The notes below the pieces were generated by a model that saw only the letters and a list, made by a program, of their open reading frames with translations, was not told where the DNA came from and searched no databases. From assembly GCA_963692995.1 (NCBI GenBank), contig OY843611.1, positions 2,728,001 through 2,792,000 on the forward strand: a stretch of 64,000 nucleotides of DNA, given 5' to 3'. The DNA is from Bin87 sp963692995 (lineage in GTDB: Bacteria; Chloroflexota; Dehalococcoidia; Lucifugimonadales; UBA3495). Shown piece by piece: positions 27,227-36,088 of this stretch. A program made the position numbers and the translations under genes. Position 1 is the first letter of the stretch, and each line of letters opens with the position of its first letter.

Positions 27227-27256
27227 GCGGGCGCAGTTGATACCAGCTGCGCCCGC
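27227..27256 (+). terminator. Hairpin after ABC permease operon
   Basis: A perfect 10-bp stem (GCGGGCGCAG / CTGCGCCCGC) around a 10-base loop, 27 bases past the last permease stop. No T-run follows, so it may be a factor-independent pause or processing hairpin rather than a classic terminator. Confidence 0.45.
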
Positions 27257-27623
27257 AGTGCGTCGGTGGCGAGAGCAGGCCCGCATCGCGGCGGAGCCAC
27301 CTGCGCGCGGCACGCTGACTATGGAAAAGGCGCCAGTCTGGGCCGTACCGGTCGGCAGCGTATTCGGGCAGCCGAGGGTCGGTTATGTCGCCTGGAATGC
27401 CGCAGCGTTTCCGTCAATAGCGGCAGGCCGCTACGCTAGTAGTTGGCCTGCTTTACACCGTGGCCCGCCGGCTCGTGGCAATTTGGGCGCTAGTCACGGA
27501 GCGGATTGCGCGGCGCAATCCCAATGAGGGCGACACAAGCGCGGCCTTGCTGCCGCCATTGCCCATGCCTAAGGGCAACCATTACCGGAAGGTTGAAAAT
27601 ACCGCGCGGCGGGGGCGCCTCGA
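27257..27623. other. Intergenic, nothing recognised
   Basis: GC-rich sequence with an open plus frame to 27527 whose translation is low in hydrophobic residues and shows no domain; I do not accept it as a gene. Confidence 0.5.
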
Positions 27624-27923
27624 TCAGCTCTGTTGAGCGTTGTCGTCCCCGGCCGGCGGTTCGGCATTACTGCGCCTACGCAAGCGGTTCATCAGATCCC
27701 AAAGGAAAATGCCGAGTTCGCTGCCCATGGCCACCAAGCCGGCGATCCGCGACGACGTCTCCAGCATCAACCGGGAAGCGGTTTCAAAATTGCGCGCGCC
27801 ACGCCGGAGCGGGGGAAAAATCTTCAATACGACTACCGTAAGCGTTGCCGCCGCTACGGTCACCATCACCGCCATCACGATGATCGCAATATCCCGCACG
27901 ATCGACAATACGTCTGCCGGCAT
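27624..27923 (-). CDS. Small membrane protein, unknown
   Basis: 99 residues with one long N-terminal membrane helix (IVRDIAIIVMAVMVTVAAATLTVVVL), an amphipathic region and an Arg-rich tail ending in PPAGDDNAQQS. The design resembles small DUF948-like proteins that accompany YtxH proteins. It follows the YtxH-like gene on the same strand by 81 bases. Confidence 0.6.
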   Translation of the reverse strand: MPADVLSIVRDIAIIVMAVMVTVAAATLTVVVLKIFPPLRRGARNFETASRLMLETSSRIAGLVAMGSELGIFLWDLMNRLRRRSNAEPPAGDDNAQQS

Positions 27924-28004
27924 ATCGTGGTTCCTTCTCGTTATTTATAAAGGCGGAGGGTCGGATGTGCTCCGATCCCTCCGGCGACGGGCAACAGGCG
28001 AAGA

Positions 28005-28223
28005 CTAGTCCTCTGCTTCGATGACGTCAATGACTTCCGAGTTGCCACCGCGGCTGCGGACGCGCTGCCAGTAGTCTCGGCCCCGGTCCACCGCCTGCGT
28101 AGCGGTGCGTTGCAGCACCTCCCGGGTCTCCTGGCCGCTGCGGGGAGCCAGCAGCATGCCCACGCCGACGCCGACGCCGATGCCGGCTGCCAGCACTATC
28201 AACTCGCGTTGCGTTCGGTTCAT
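28005..28223 (-). CDS. YtxH-domain small membrane protein
   Basis: 72 residues from ATG 28223, which has AGGAGG six bases upstream; an in-frame earlier ATG at 28259 lacks a site. One Gly/Val membrane helix (LIVLAAGIGVGVGVGMLLAPRSG) followed by SGQETREVLQRTA is the YtxH pattern (general-stress-type envelope protein). Confidence 0.72.
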   Translation of the reverse strand: MNRTQRELIVLAAGIGVGVGVGMLLAPRSGQETREVLQRTATQAVDRGRDYWQRVRSRGGNSEVIDVIEAED

Positions 28224-28486
28224 ATCCTGCCTCCTGAAAATGGACGTTACATAAGTCATTATACAACGAATATCGGTTGATGCCCGGCCTCTCCGGGTGT
28301 TTCACGGGGCAATCGCACCATCACCCTCATTACGGCGCAAACGCTAATTCAGTAACCGAATTCGTAATCATATTCCCGTTTCTTGCATATTCTGGCTGGC
28401 GAAATCCTGCTTTCGCCGGAATAACGGCTGGGTAGTCTATGAAGCGATTGCCTTAACCACGCCTCTGACATCTCAACCGGGCGCGA

Positions 28487-29260
28487 TTATGCCGGCTTGT
28501 CGCCGTAGTGCAGGGCCACGCCGCCCAGACCCAGCCGGCGGTAGCCCACGCCCACCAGTCCGGCTTGACGGTACACGTCGGCCAGTCCGTCGGCGGCGAG
28601 GAAATAGTCCACGCTGTCGGGCAGGTAGGTGTAGGCTGACCGGTCTCCGGCCACCAGCTGGCCCAGCAGAGGCACCACCCGGTGAAAATAGCAACGCCCC
28701 AAAAATGCCGCTATGCCGCCACGCAGGGGCGTCAGCTCCAGGGTGGTTACCCGTCCGCCGGGCGCTGCCACGCGGGCCATCTCATTGATGGCGGCGGGCA
28801 CGTCGGGCATATTGCGCAGGCTGAACCCGGCGGTGACGCCGGCGAAGGAATCATCGGGAAAGGGCAGCCGCAAGGCGTCGCCCTGCACGAAGGCAATGGC
28901 CCGGTCGCTCCGCTGCCGGCCGGCCCGCCGCCGTCGCACCGCGATTGACAGCATCTCCGGAAGCAGGTCAACGCCCACCACGGCGGTAACTCCCGCGCAG
29001 TTCGCCAGGGCAAAGGCCAGGTCGCCGGTGCCAGTGGCGATGTCCAGCGTTGCCCCGATCTCGCCCGTTGCCCCGATCCCGCCCGTTGCCCCGCGCTTCG
29101 TTCCGGTTGCGCCGGCAACGGTAAGCCGGGCCGTGTCCCGCTTCCAGCGGTGATGCAGCCCGCCCGTCATCAGGGAGTTCATCAGGTCATAGCGCGGCGA
29201 GATGCGAGCGAACAGCTCCGCCACGTAACGGCGCTTGTCGTCGCCGGTCAGGTGGGCCAT
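28487..29260 (-). CDS. UbiE/MenG C-methyltransferase
   Basis: 257 residues from ATG 29260. Class I SAM methyltransferase of the UbiE family: FARISPRYDLMNSLMTGGLHHRWKR near 16, the SAM loop LDIATGTGDLAFAL near 68, FSLRNMPDVPAAINEMARV near 155 and YTYLPDSVDYFLAADGLADVYRQAG near 205. Methylates a quinone precursor (demethylmenaquinone or ubiquinone pathway). A short Gly-Ala-Thr repeat is inserted before the SAM loop. With ubiX and ubiA homologues elsewhere in the window it suggests menaquinone synthesis. Confidence 0.88.
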   Translation of the reverse strand: MAHLTGDDKRRYVAELFARISPRYDLMNSLMTGGLHHRWKRDTARLTVAGATGTKRGATGGIGATGEIGATLDIATGTGDLAFALANCAGVTAVVGVDLLPEMLSIAVRRRRAGRQRSDRAIAFVQGDALRLPFPDDSFAGVTAGFSLRNMPDVPAAINEMARVAAPGGRVTTLELTPLRGGIAAFLGRCYFHRVVPLLGQLVAGDRSAYTYLPDSVDYFLAADGLADVYRQAGLVGVGYRRLGLGGVALHYGDKPA

Positions 29261-29264
29261 GGCG

Positions 29265-29789
29265 CTATCCGGCAGCCGGCTGATAGCGGAGCATGACCAC
29301 GCCGTCGTCGTAGGCTTGCGCCGCTTCAAGCCGCAAGGAAGTTGGCGGAGCGTCGCCGCCGCACAGCGGAACGCCTTGGCCCAGGATGACCGGGATCACA
29401 AAGACCCGGTATTCGTCGATCAGGCCGGCCCGTCGGAACTGCTCGGCCAGGTTCGCGCCGCCCACCAGCCACAGGGTTCCGGAGCAGCCGGCCGCAATTC
29501 TGCGGACAAAATCTGCCGGATCCTCACGCACAAACTCAACGTCTTGCGGCGCATCATCCGGGGCCTGGCGGGTAAATACATACGTCGGTTTGCCGGCGTA
29601 GGGCCATTCACCAAAGGCGCGCGCCTGGTCATAGGTGCGCCGGCCCATCGCCAGAGCATCCACGCTACGGTAGAAATCAGCGTAACCGTAGGCGTCAGCG
29701 CCGCCCGGCGGCAGCCAATCCACGCCTCCGGCGGCGTCGGCAATATAGCCGTCCAGGCTGGCCGCAACGTAATAGACGATTTGGGGCAT
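29265..29789 (-). CDS. Dihydrofolate reductase/RibD C-terminal-like reductase
   Basis: 174 residues from ATG 29789: MPQIVYYVAASLDGYIAD, GRRTYDQARAFGEWPYAGKPTYVFTR, and GTLWLVGGANLAEQFRRAGLIDEY are typical of the RibD_C/DHFR-like family (YyaP-like). A GTG at 29831 overlaps the previous stop as GTGA and would add 14 residues; coupling makes it a real alternative. NADPH-dependent reductase with unknown substrate. Confidence 0.8.
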   Translation of the reverse strand: MPQIVYYVAASLDGYIADAAGGVDWLPPGGADAYGYADFYRSVDALAMGRRTYDQARAFGEWPYAGKPTYVFTRQAPDDAPQDVEFVREDPADFVRRIAAGCSGTLWLVGGANLAEQFRRAGLIDEYRVFVIPVILGQGVPLCGGDAPPTSLRLEAAQAYDDGVVMLRYQPAAG

Positions 29790-29827
29790 AACAAATGCAA
29801 CGCTTCGCGCCGGCGCGCCTTTGACGG

Positions 29828-30655
29828 TCACGCCGCCGTTTCAGGGTCGGATGAGGGGGCGTACCCGGAGGTTTCCGCGATGAGTTGCATCAGCCGCGCC
29901 ACCGCGTCGGGAATATCCCGGTGGATGCTCCGGCGGTTCAGCGGGGGCAGGTCATCAGCATAAACCGCGCCGCCGGCAAACTCGCTCAGGTAAGCGTACT
30001 CTTCCCCCGGCATTGGGAAGTCCGCCGCCAGGCCCAGCCTTTCTCTCACCAACGCGGCCAGTCCATCCAGGTCGTGCCCACGCCAGCTCACTGGGTACTC
30101 GTGGCCATTAGCCGCCAGCAGCGCTTTATAGCCGTGTTCCAGCGCCTGCTGGGCGATATGGCCCAGCACTTTCTCTGCAATGCGGTCAACGTCAACGTTG
30201 TTTTGGATGGCATTGGCGTGGTCTGTGGCGTCTTTTGCCCTGGTTCTGACGTTATTCCAGTCGATGGCTTCTTCACCATAATCGCTGGCATAGCCCGTTT
30301 GTTCCGGGGGCATTATGGGCACTCCCTCCCTGGCGACATGGTTGGCCAGATTGTTTTTCAACGGGCGGCCGCTGAGAAATTTTTCCAGCGTGGCGCAGAT
30401 TACGTCGGTCTTGCCGGCTTCCGGCAGCAACCGTTGGCGCGCCTGTTCGGCGACGTTTTTGGCGTGGTTCCGGTAATCCGGCTCCGTCTCGCTCCCGGTG
30501 ATGATGAAAATGTCGATATCCGAGTGCCACCGATAGTCGCCCCGGGCGCGGGAGCCAAACAAGATGGTTTGCACCGGATTGAGCGCGTCGTGGACGGCCT
30601 GGGCAACCTGCGCCGCCCTGGGATCGTGCTTGACGGCGATTTTGGTCTCGGCCAT
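29828..30655 (-). CDS. MNT-HEPN fusion: nucleotidyltransferase with HEPN domain
   Basis: 275 residues. N-terminal minimal nucleotidyltransferase: FGSRARGDYRWHSDIDIFI near residue 33 with the GS...RG and SDID motifs. C-terminal HEPN-like helical domain from about residue 150 (DRIAEKVLGHIAQQALEHGYKALLAANGHEYP). Separate MNT and HEPN proteins form the MNT/HEPN toxin-antitoxin systems, in which MNT AMPylates the HEPN RNase; here both are on one chain. No RxxxxH RNase motif is evident in the HEPN part. Confidence 0.8.
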   Translation of the reverse strand: MAETKIAVKHDPRAAQVAQAVHDALNPVQTILFGSRARGDYRWHSDIDIFIITGSETEPDYRNHAKNVAEQARQRLLPEAGKTDVICATLEKFLSGRPLKNNLANHVAREGVPIMPPEQTGYASDYGEEAIDWNNVRTRAKDATDHANAIQNNVDVDRIAEKVLGHIAQQALEHGYKALLAANGHEYPVSWRGHDLDGLAALVRERLGLAADFPMPGEEYAYLSEFAGGAVYADDLPPLNRRSIHRDIPDAVARLMQLIAETSGYAPSSDPETAA

Positions 30656-30729
30656 CCGCTTTACATTCCTAGTGTGTCGACTCCCGGCGTGGCTCCGCCG
30701 ATGCCGCCATTATACGCAAAGGTTCCCGG

Positions 30730-31359
30730 CTACCGTTCCCGGTCGCGGTATTGCATATCCTCGGGCAGGCGGTCCGCGATGCCCAGGGCCACCAGGGCGC
30801 GCTGAACCACGAATCGCGCCACGCCGTCGATGTCCAGCGGTTTCAGATAGAAGGGGGGATCCGGCGGGAGGATGGTCGCGCCCAGCCGGGACAGGGCGAG
30901 CATGTTCTCCAGGTGGATGGCGTGAAGCGGAGTTTCCCGAGGGATCAGGACCAGGCGGCGGTTTTCCTTCAGCGTAACGTCGGCGGCGCGGAGCAGCAAG
31001 TTGGGCGTCAGTCCGTGGGCCAGCGACGCCACGGAGTTCATGCTGGCCGGCGCGATGACCATGCCGGCGGTGGGGAATGTCCCGCTGGCGATGGGGGCAA
31101 ACAGGTCGCTGATGGCGTACTGGCGAAAGTGCGGGTACTCCACCCAGCGGGCCGCCGCGTCGTTGTAGGACTCGTCCTGCTCCTCCTGCCACACCATGCG
31201 GGCCGCGTTGGACGCTACGGCCACCACCGGCGTCTCCCGCTCCAGCAGCGCGTCAACCAGCCTCCGGGCAATGATGGCCCCGCTGGCGCCGGTAATGCCC
31301 ACCACTACCGCCGGGTTTGACGCTGAAGTTGACGAATTAATGACGGCATCTCTTGTCAT
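30730..31359 (-). CDS. ubiX: UbiX-type flavin prenyltransferase
   Basis: 209 residues from ATG 31359. VVVGITGASGAIIARRLVDAL near 16 (flavin-binding loop), MVIAPASMNSVASLAHG near 99, and RRLVLIPRETPLHAIHLENMLAL near 131 with the conserved RETPLH. Makes prenyl-FMN for UbiD-type decarboxylases. The frame extends upstream into a degenerate copy of the dispersed repeat and was not used. Confidence 0.9.
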   Translation of the reverse strand: MTRDAVINSSTSASNPAVVVGITGASGAIIARRLVDALLERETPVVAVASNAARMVWQEEQDESYNDAAARWVEYPHFRQYAISDLFAPIASGTFPTAGMVIAPASMNSVASLAHGLTPNLLLRAADVTLKENRRLVLIPRETPLHAIHLENMLALSRLGATILPPDPPFYLKPLDIDGVARFVVQRALVALGIADRLPEDMQYRDRER

Positions 31360-31711
31360 ATGCTTCAATTTCCGGATTCCAGCGCAAGCAGGAATGGCGA
31401 CCCACTGCCCGATCACACTGAATAGTGTAGCGTCCGGCTCATTCGTTCTGAATGATGACGGTGACGTGGCTGTTGCGGGCCGGCTCCCGACCAGCGTTGG
31501 AGATAGCAGTTCCGATGACGACGGCGTGGGTATTCACGTCGCTGATCGTCCGCAGGATACGGGCCCGGTCGCCGGCCCGGTCAACGTCGCCGTCGTCTTG
31601 GGAGTTGTCATGGTTTGTCGCGCCTGTTGCGGGTCGCTTATTTGCGAGCCTCTTAAGTGTAACGCATCCAGCTTGTATAATACGCCCGAAACTGGACTGG
31701 AGCGCAATAAT
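31360..31711. other. Gap with a gene-end remnant and a promoter
   Basis: On the minus strand a frame without a start ends at 31439; its last about 45 residues look real (NTHAVVIGTAISNAGREPAR then SHVTVII), like an FxLYD/CARDB-type extracytoplasmic domain end. This may be the 3' remnant of a lost gene. TATAAT at 31676-31681 with a weak TTAAGT 17 bases before it is a candidate promoter for the racemase-like gene. Confidence 0.35.
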
Positions 31712-32536
31712 ATGCCAGATCTAACCAACACGCAGCGGATCGGGGCTTTGGTTCCCGCCACCAATCCGGTGGTTGAACCCGACTTCTACCGGGTGGTTCC
31801 GCCGGAAATTACGGTGCATTTCGAGCGCATGTGGAACGGCGCGTGGGGCAGCCAGCCGGAAAGTTCCACCCAGTCGGGGCACCGTATCAGCATGACCAGC
31901 GCCGAAGCCAACGAAATCGACTGGGCGCTTTTCGGGTTCGACGTGGGCAAGATGAACGACGACGTGGCCCGCGGCTCCGGCGCCCTGTCCAACATCGGCC
32001 CCGATGTGCTGGTTTATGCCTGCACCTCTGGCACCTGGCACAAGGGCTACCTGGAATACGACCGGATGATGGCGAAAACCATGGAGGACGCCAGCGGCAT
32101 CCCGTCGGTAACCGCCGTAGGATCGTGCCTCGCCGCCATGGAGCACATGGGCAGCCGCCGGCTCAGCATCGCCGGCCCGTACCGCAACTTCCACCTGCGC
32201 AACCGCCTGAAGCCGCTGCTGGAAGAGGCCGGTTTCGAGGTGCTGAGCGCCGATGGCGAGCCGTGGATGCAGGACTCCATGAACCCCCGGGAAATCGATA
32301 TGGACTCGCCCCAGGCCATCATCGATTTCGTCTTGACGGTGGCCCAGGACGCTGCCGATACCATCTTTCTGCCCGGCACGGCGTGGCGCGCCCTGGACGC
32401 GGCGGAAGAACTGGAGCAGCGACTAGGCAAGACGGTCATCACCGTCAACCAGGCATCCATCTGGATGGCCCTGCGCCGCCTGGAATGGACCAAGCCTATC
32501 GACGGCTTCGGCAGCCTGCTGCGAAACCTGGCATAG
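31712..32536 (+). CDS. Asp/Glu racemase superfamily protein (maleate isomerase-like)
   Basis: 274 residues from ATG 31712. Superfamily marks: RIGALVPATNPVVEPDFY at the N-terminus, VYACTSGTWHKG near 94 with the first catalytic Cys, and VGSCLAAMEHMG near 130. Maleate cis-trans isomerases use a second Cys in a xxCTxxR motif; the matching place here reads IFLPGTAWRALD near 221, with Gly for Cys. It is therefore a family member with an altered catalytic pair. Confidence 0.78.
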   Translation: MPDLTNTQRIGALVPATNPVVEPDFYRVVPPEITVHFERMWNGAWGSQPESSTQSGHRISMTSAEANEIDWALFGFDVGKMNDDVARGSGALSNIGPDVLVYACTSGTWHKGYLEYDRMMAKTMEDASGIPSVTAVGSCLAAMEHMGSRRLSIAGPYRNFHLRNRLKPLLEEAGFEVLSADGEPWMQDSMNPREIDMDSPQAIIDFVLTVAQDAADTIFLPGTAWRALDAAEELEQRLGKTVITVNQASIWMALRRLEWTKPIDGFGSLLRNLA

Positions 32537-32933
32537 CCGGCGAACCGACGATTGTGGCGAGGCGGGACTGGCGACCGGCGCAATCCCACCGTTTCAGAAA
32601 GCGTACACCGATTGGCGGGTGGATGCTTACCCTACGGTTCAATACACCTAAACAAAGCGTGGCAGTGGTGACAACCCAACGGTATCAACCGTGACGGACT
32701 GCTCACGCATACCCGGTTTGCCAGCGCAAGAAGCCAAGCTCGACGTGGCCATCCCGCCCGGGCGGCGTCCTCCGCCGGCTCAACGAGATTGCCACGCGGC
32801 GCTCGCAATGCCAATGGAGACCATAAAAATGCGCCGATGCAAAGACCCGGTGTATTGACAGCTGAATTGCCCGTCAATAGACTGACGCCTGTTTTCTTAT
32901 GGCATTCATATTGATTGCGAATGCACACGTTCT
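32537..32933. other. Intergenic, nothing recognised
   Basis: About 400 bases with lower coding quality. A minus-strand frame (32632-32928) has no ribosome site and no recognisable domain, so it is not called. Confidence 0.4.
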
Positions 32934-34109
32934 ATGCTGTTCGCCTCATCTAACAACCCGGGACAATCAGTCGTCAGCGCTCCGATTTCGGGGCCCTATG
33001 CGCTGCGGTTGTCCGGGTTATGGAAAGCCTTTCGCGAAGTCCGGGCGGTGGCGGACGTGGGCCTGGCCCTGGAGCGTGGGGAGATCCTGTGCCTGCTGGG
33101 CCCCAGCGGATGCGGCAAGACTACCATGCTCCGCCTGATCGCCGGGTTCGAGACACCGGACGACGGAACCATCCACATCGGTGACCGGCTGGTGTACGGC
33201 CCGGGCGCCAATGTGAGCCCGGACAAGCGACGGGTTGGCATGGTGTTCCAGGAAGGCGCGCTGTTCCCCCATCTGACGGTGGCGCAGAACGTGGCTTTTG
33301 GCCTGGCGAAGGGAAAGCGACGCCAAGCGCAGGTGGCCGAGGCCCTGCAACTGGTGAACCTGGCGGGCTATGACGGTCGCTACCCGCACCAGCTATCGGG
33401 CGGGCAGCAGCAGCGGGTGGCGTTGGCCCGGGCGCTGGCGCCCGAACCGGACCTGATACTGATGGACGAACCTTTCTCCAGCCTCGATACCGGCCTCCGC
33501 AGCCAACTGCGAACCGAAGTGCGCGCGATCCTGAAGGAGCGGGAAGCCACCGTGGTGTGCGTGACCCACGACCAGGAAGAAGCGATGCACATGGGGGACC
33601 GCATCGCCGTGATGAACGAGGGACGCATCGAGCAACTTGGGCCTCCGGAGCGGGTGTTCAATCATCCGGGCACGCGATTCGCCGCCGAGTTCTTCGGCAC
33701 GTCAGACTTCATACCGGCGTGGCGAGACGGCGCGCAGTTGGTCAGCGAGGTGGGACGGGGGCCCTGGCTAGAAACGTGGCCCACGCCATCGCCAGGGAGT
33801 GCAGAGTTGCAGGTTATGGTGCGCCCCGACTGCCTGGACATGACCCGCGATGCCGGCGGCAACGGAGTAGTTCGCCGTCGCGAATATCTGGGAGCCTTCA
33901 ACCTCTACTCGGTGGAGTTGAGTTCGGGACGCCGCGTGCGCGTGATGAAGTCGCACATTGCCCGTTTTGAGCCGGGGGCGCCGGTCCGGATTTTCTTGCG
34001 CCAGGGCCACCGTCTGCTGCCCTTCGTCAACGGCCATGCCCTTGGCGACGAACTCGACCACGGCGACGAACCCGACCACGACCGTGAGATGAACGCCGCG
34101 GGCGGCTGA
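32934..34109 (+). CDS. ABC transporter ATP-binding protein (FbpC/PotA type)
   Basis: 391 residues. Walker A GPSGCGKTT near residue 59, Q-loop VFQEG, signature LSGGQQQRVALARAL near 156, Walker B LILMDEPFSSLD near 176, H-loop VTHDQEEAMHMGDRIAVM near 211, then a C-terminal TOBE domain (residues 270-360). Iron/spermidine/molybdate-type importer ATPase. No matching permease or binding protein is adjacent. The acidic His/Asp-rich tail is unusual. Confidence 0.88.
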   Translation: MLFASSNNPGQSVVSAPISGPYALRLSGLWKAFREVRAVADVGLALERGEILCLLGPSGCGKTTMLRLIAGFETPDDGTIHIGDRLVYGPGANVSPDKRRVGMVFQEGALFPHLTVAQNVAFGLAKGKRRQAQVAEALQLVNLAGYDGRYPHQLSGGQQQRVALARALAPEPDLILMDEPFSSLDTGLRSQLRTEVRAILKEREATVVCVTHDQEEAMHMGDRIAVMNEGRIEQLGPPERVFNHPGTRFAAEFFGTSDFIPAWRDGAQLVSEVGRGPWLETWPTPSPGSAELQVMVRPDCLDMTRDAGGNGVVRRREYLGAFNLYSVELSSGRRVRVMKSHIARFEPGAPVRIFLRQGHRLLPFVNGHALGDELDHGDEPDHDREMNAAGG

Positions 34110-34285
34110 AGCTCGCCGGGAAACTGCCGGTTTGTCAAAGATCGGGCTACGTTCTCCGGCGTTGACAAACTGGACGCGCCTGCCGCAACGCTCCACTGGC
34201 GCCCGGCATACCGCCCTGTTATGATGGCGCGGTACGCGACGGCCTTCGTACCGTCGTTCACGGAACCTGTGGATCAAGAGGGTGT

Positions 34286-35767
34286 ATGACTGCCAAATCC
34301 GCCGCGCCGGTCACCGCGCCGATGTACTTCGGCTGGTACATCGTCGCCACCTGCTTCTTCGTGTCCTTCCTGTCCATGCCGGGGCGCCAGGGGTTTGGGC
34401 TCTTCGTCACCGAGATGGAACCAACCTTCGGCTGGGACCGTTCCGACATCTCATGGGTCGGTTCGGTGGGCTTCCTCATCAACGGGGCCATGCAGCCCAT
34501 CATGGGGGCCTTGTTCGATAAGTACGGCCCCCGCCGCGTGTTCGGTATCGGCCTCTCGATAATGGGTCTCGCCATCATGAGCCTGGCCTTCATGATGGAC
34601 CTGGAACACATGGTAAATCTCGGCTTCCTAAGCATACCACTGGACCTGCTGTGGTTCATTCTAGTCTTCTCCGTCATCATCAATACCTGCCTGAGCGCGG
34701 CGTCCATCACCAATATGCTCGCGCTGGTAGTGCGCTGGTTCCGGCGCAAGCGCAGCAAGGCCACCGGCCTGGCCGCCGCCGGCACCTCCATCGGCGGTCT
34801 GTTGATGATCCCCTTCGCCGCCTACCTGATGGGCGTCATCGACAGCACCACTTTGCACATTGCCGGTATCGAACTGGTGGGTTGGCGCGCGGTGTGGTTC
34901 CTCTTGGGCGCCATGGTGGTGTTGCTGTCCGCGCCCCTGGCCGTGTTTTTCCTCCGCCCCAACCCTCAGGAAATGGGCCTGAACCCCGACGGCGACCCGG
35001 ATCCGGAAAATGCCCCCGCCGGCAGCGCTCTCCAGCGCGGCCTCGCCGGCGGTCAATATGAGGTGACTAACTGGCGCCAGTGCTTCAAGACGCCTCCCAT
35101 GTGGCAATTGTCCGGCGCATACGTGGTCTGCGGCATCACTACCGGCCTGTTGAGCATCCACTTCATCCCCTACGCCGAGGACGTGCTGCCCGACACGGTG
35201 AACTTCCTTTGGATGACCTTCGACGACAAGAAGGTCTTCGCCGCCCTCATGTTCGGCATGATGACCGGCCTCAACGCCGCCGGCGTTATCATCACCGGCT
35301 TCATGGGCGACCGGATGCGCCGCAAGAACGTGCTGACCCTAGTGTACGCCACTCGAGGCGTGGCCTTCATGTGCCTGGTCTTCCTGCCCCTGTTCGGGTA
35401 CGGGATGCTGGGGCTGGTGGCCTTCGCCCTGCTCTCCGGTATGTCGTGGGTAGCCAGCGTGCCCCTCACCTCCACGCTCACGGCTGACGTGTACGGTTTC
35501 CGCGCCCTGGGCACCATCAGCGGCTGGGTGTTCTTCTCCCACCAGATCGGTTCCTTCTTCAGCATCCAGTTCGCCGGTTACGCCTACGAGTGGTTCGGCG
35601 GCAGCTACTTCTGGCCCTTCCTGATCGCCGGCCTGACGCTCATTCCGGCGGCCATCGCGGCCTACAGCATCAAGGAATACCACTACTCCGGGCGTTACAA
35701 CCCCCGGCCCATCGAGGGCGGCTCCCCGCTGGCCACGGCGGGCGCCGGCGCCGGCGCCCGCTATTAG
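34286..35767 (+). CDS. MFS transporter (monocarboxylate/OFA-like)
   Basis: 493 residues with 12 hydrophobic segments. N-terminal YFGWYIVATCFFVSFLS and GPRRVFGIG after TM2 (MFS motif A region), TGLAAAGTSIGG near TM5 and GDRMRRKN near TM8 are characteristic. Resembles oxalate/formate antiporter and MCT-like members. Substrate unknown; the flanking racemase and hydratase genes suggest an organic acid, which is inference. Confidence 0.88.
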   Translation: MTAKSAAPVTAPMYFGWYIVATCFFVSFLSMPGRQGFGLFVTEMEPTFGWDRSDISWVGSVGFLINGAMQPIMGALFDKYGPRRVFGIGLSIMGLAIMSLAFMMDLEHMVNLGFLSIPLDLLWFILVFSVIINTCLSAASITNMLALVVRWFRRKRSKATGLAAAGTSIGGLLMIPFAAYLMGVIDSTTLHIAGIELVGWRAVWFLLGAMVVLLSAPLAVFFLRPNPQEMGLNPDGDPDPENAPAGSALQRGLAGGQYEVTNWRQCFKTPPMWQLSGAYVVCGITTGLLSIHFIPYAEDVLPDTVNFLWMTFDDKKVFAALMFGMMTGLNAAGVIITGFMGDRMRRKNVLTLVYATRGVAFMCLVFLPLFGYGMLGLVAFALLSGMSWVASVPLTSTLTADVYGFRALGTISGWVFFSHQIGSFFSIQFAGYAYEWFGGSYFWPFLIAGLTLIPAAIAAYSIKEYHYSGRYNPRPIEGGSPLATAGAGAGARY

Positions 35768-35806
35768 GGCTGATTTCCCGTACTCCCACTCCCGGAGGCG
35801 ACGGGG

Positions 35807-36085
35807 ATGACCGGAATAACAATCGCGGCGATACTGGCCGCTCTGGGGCAGCACCACGGGGAAGCCGACCCCACGCTGCTCCAATGGATAATGGCGGCGC
35901 TCAGCCACATTTTGCTGGGCTCCCTCGGCTTCACCCCACTCACCATCGTCATCATCATCGGCATGATTATCATCGCTATGCCGGCCCTGATACTTATCGC
36001 CTACTGGGCCAGCGCCCGGCGGGCCGGGTTGAAGCCGGCGAACGCGTCGGGCAAGTTTGTCGTACCCGCCGAGGGTGAGGAGTAG
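35807..36085 (+). CDS. Small two-helix membrane protein, unknown
   Basis: 92 residues with two hydrophobic stretches (LLQWIMAALSHILLGSLG and TIVIIIGMIIIAMPALILIAYW) and a cytoplasmic tail ending EEGEE-like. It follows the MFS gene by 39 bases and overlaps the ribosome site of the Uma2 gene. No family recognised. Confidence 0.6.
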   Translation: MTGITIAAILAALGQHHGEADPTLLQWIMAALSHILLGSLGFTPLTIVIIIGMIIIAMPALILIAYWASARRAGLKPANASGKFVVPAEGEE

Positions 36086-36088
36086 CTT

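Noticed and set aside
27174..27527. Plus-strand 117-residue frame
   Set aside because: Overlaps the permease end and hairpin; composition not protein-like.
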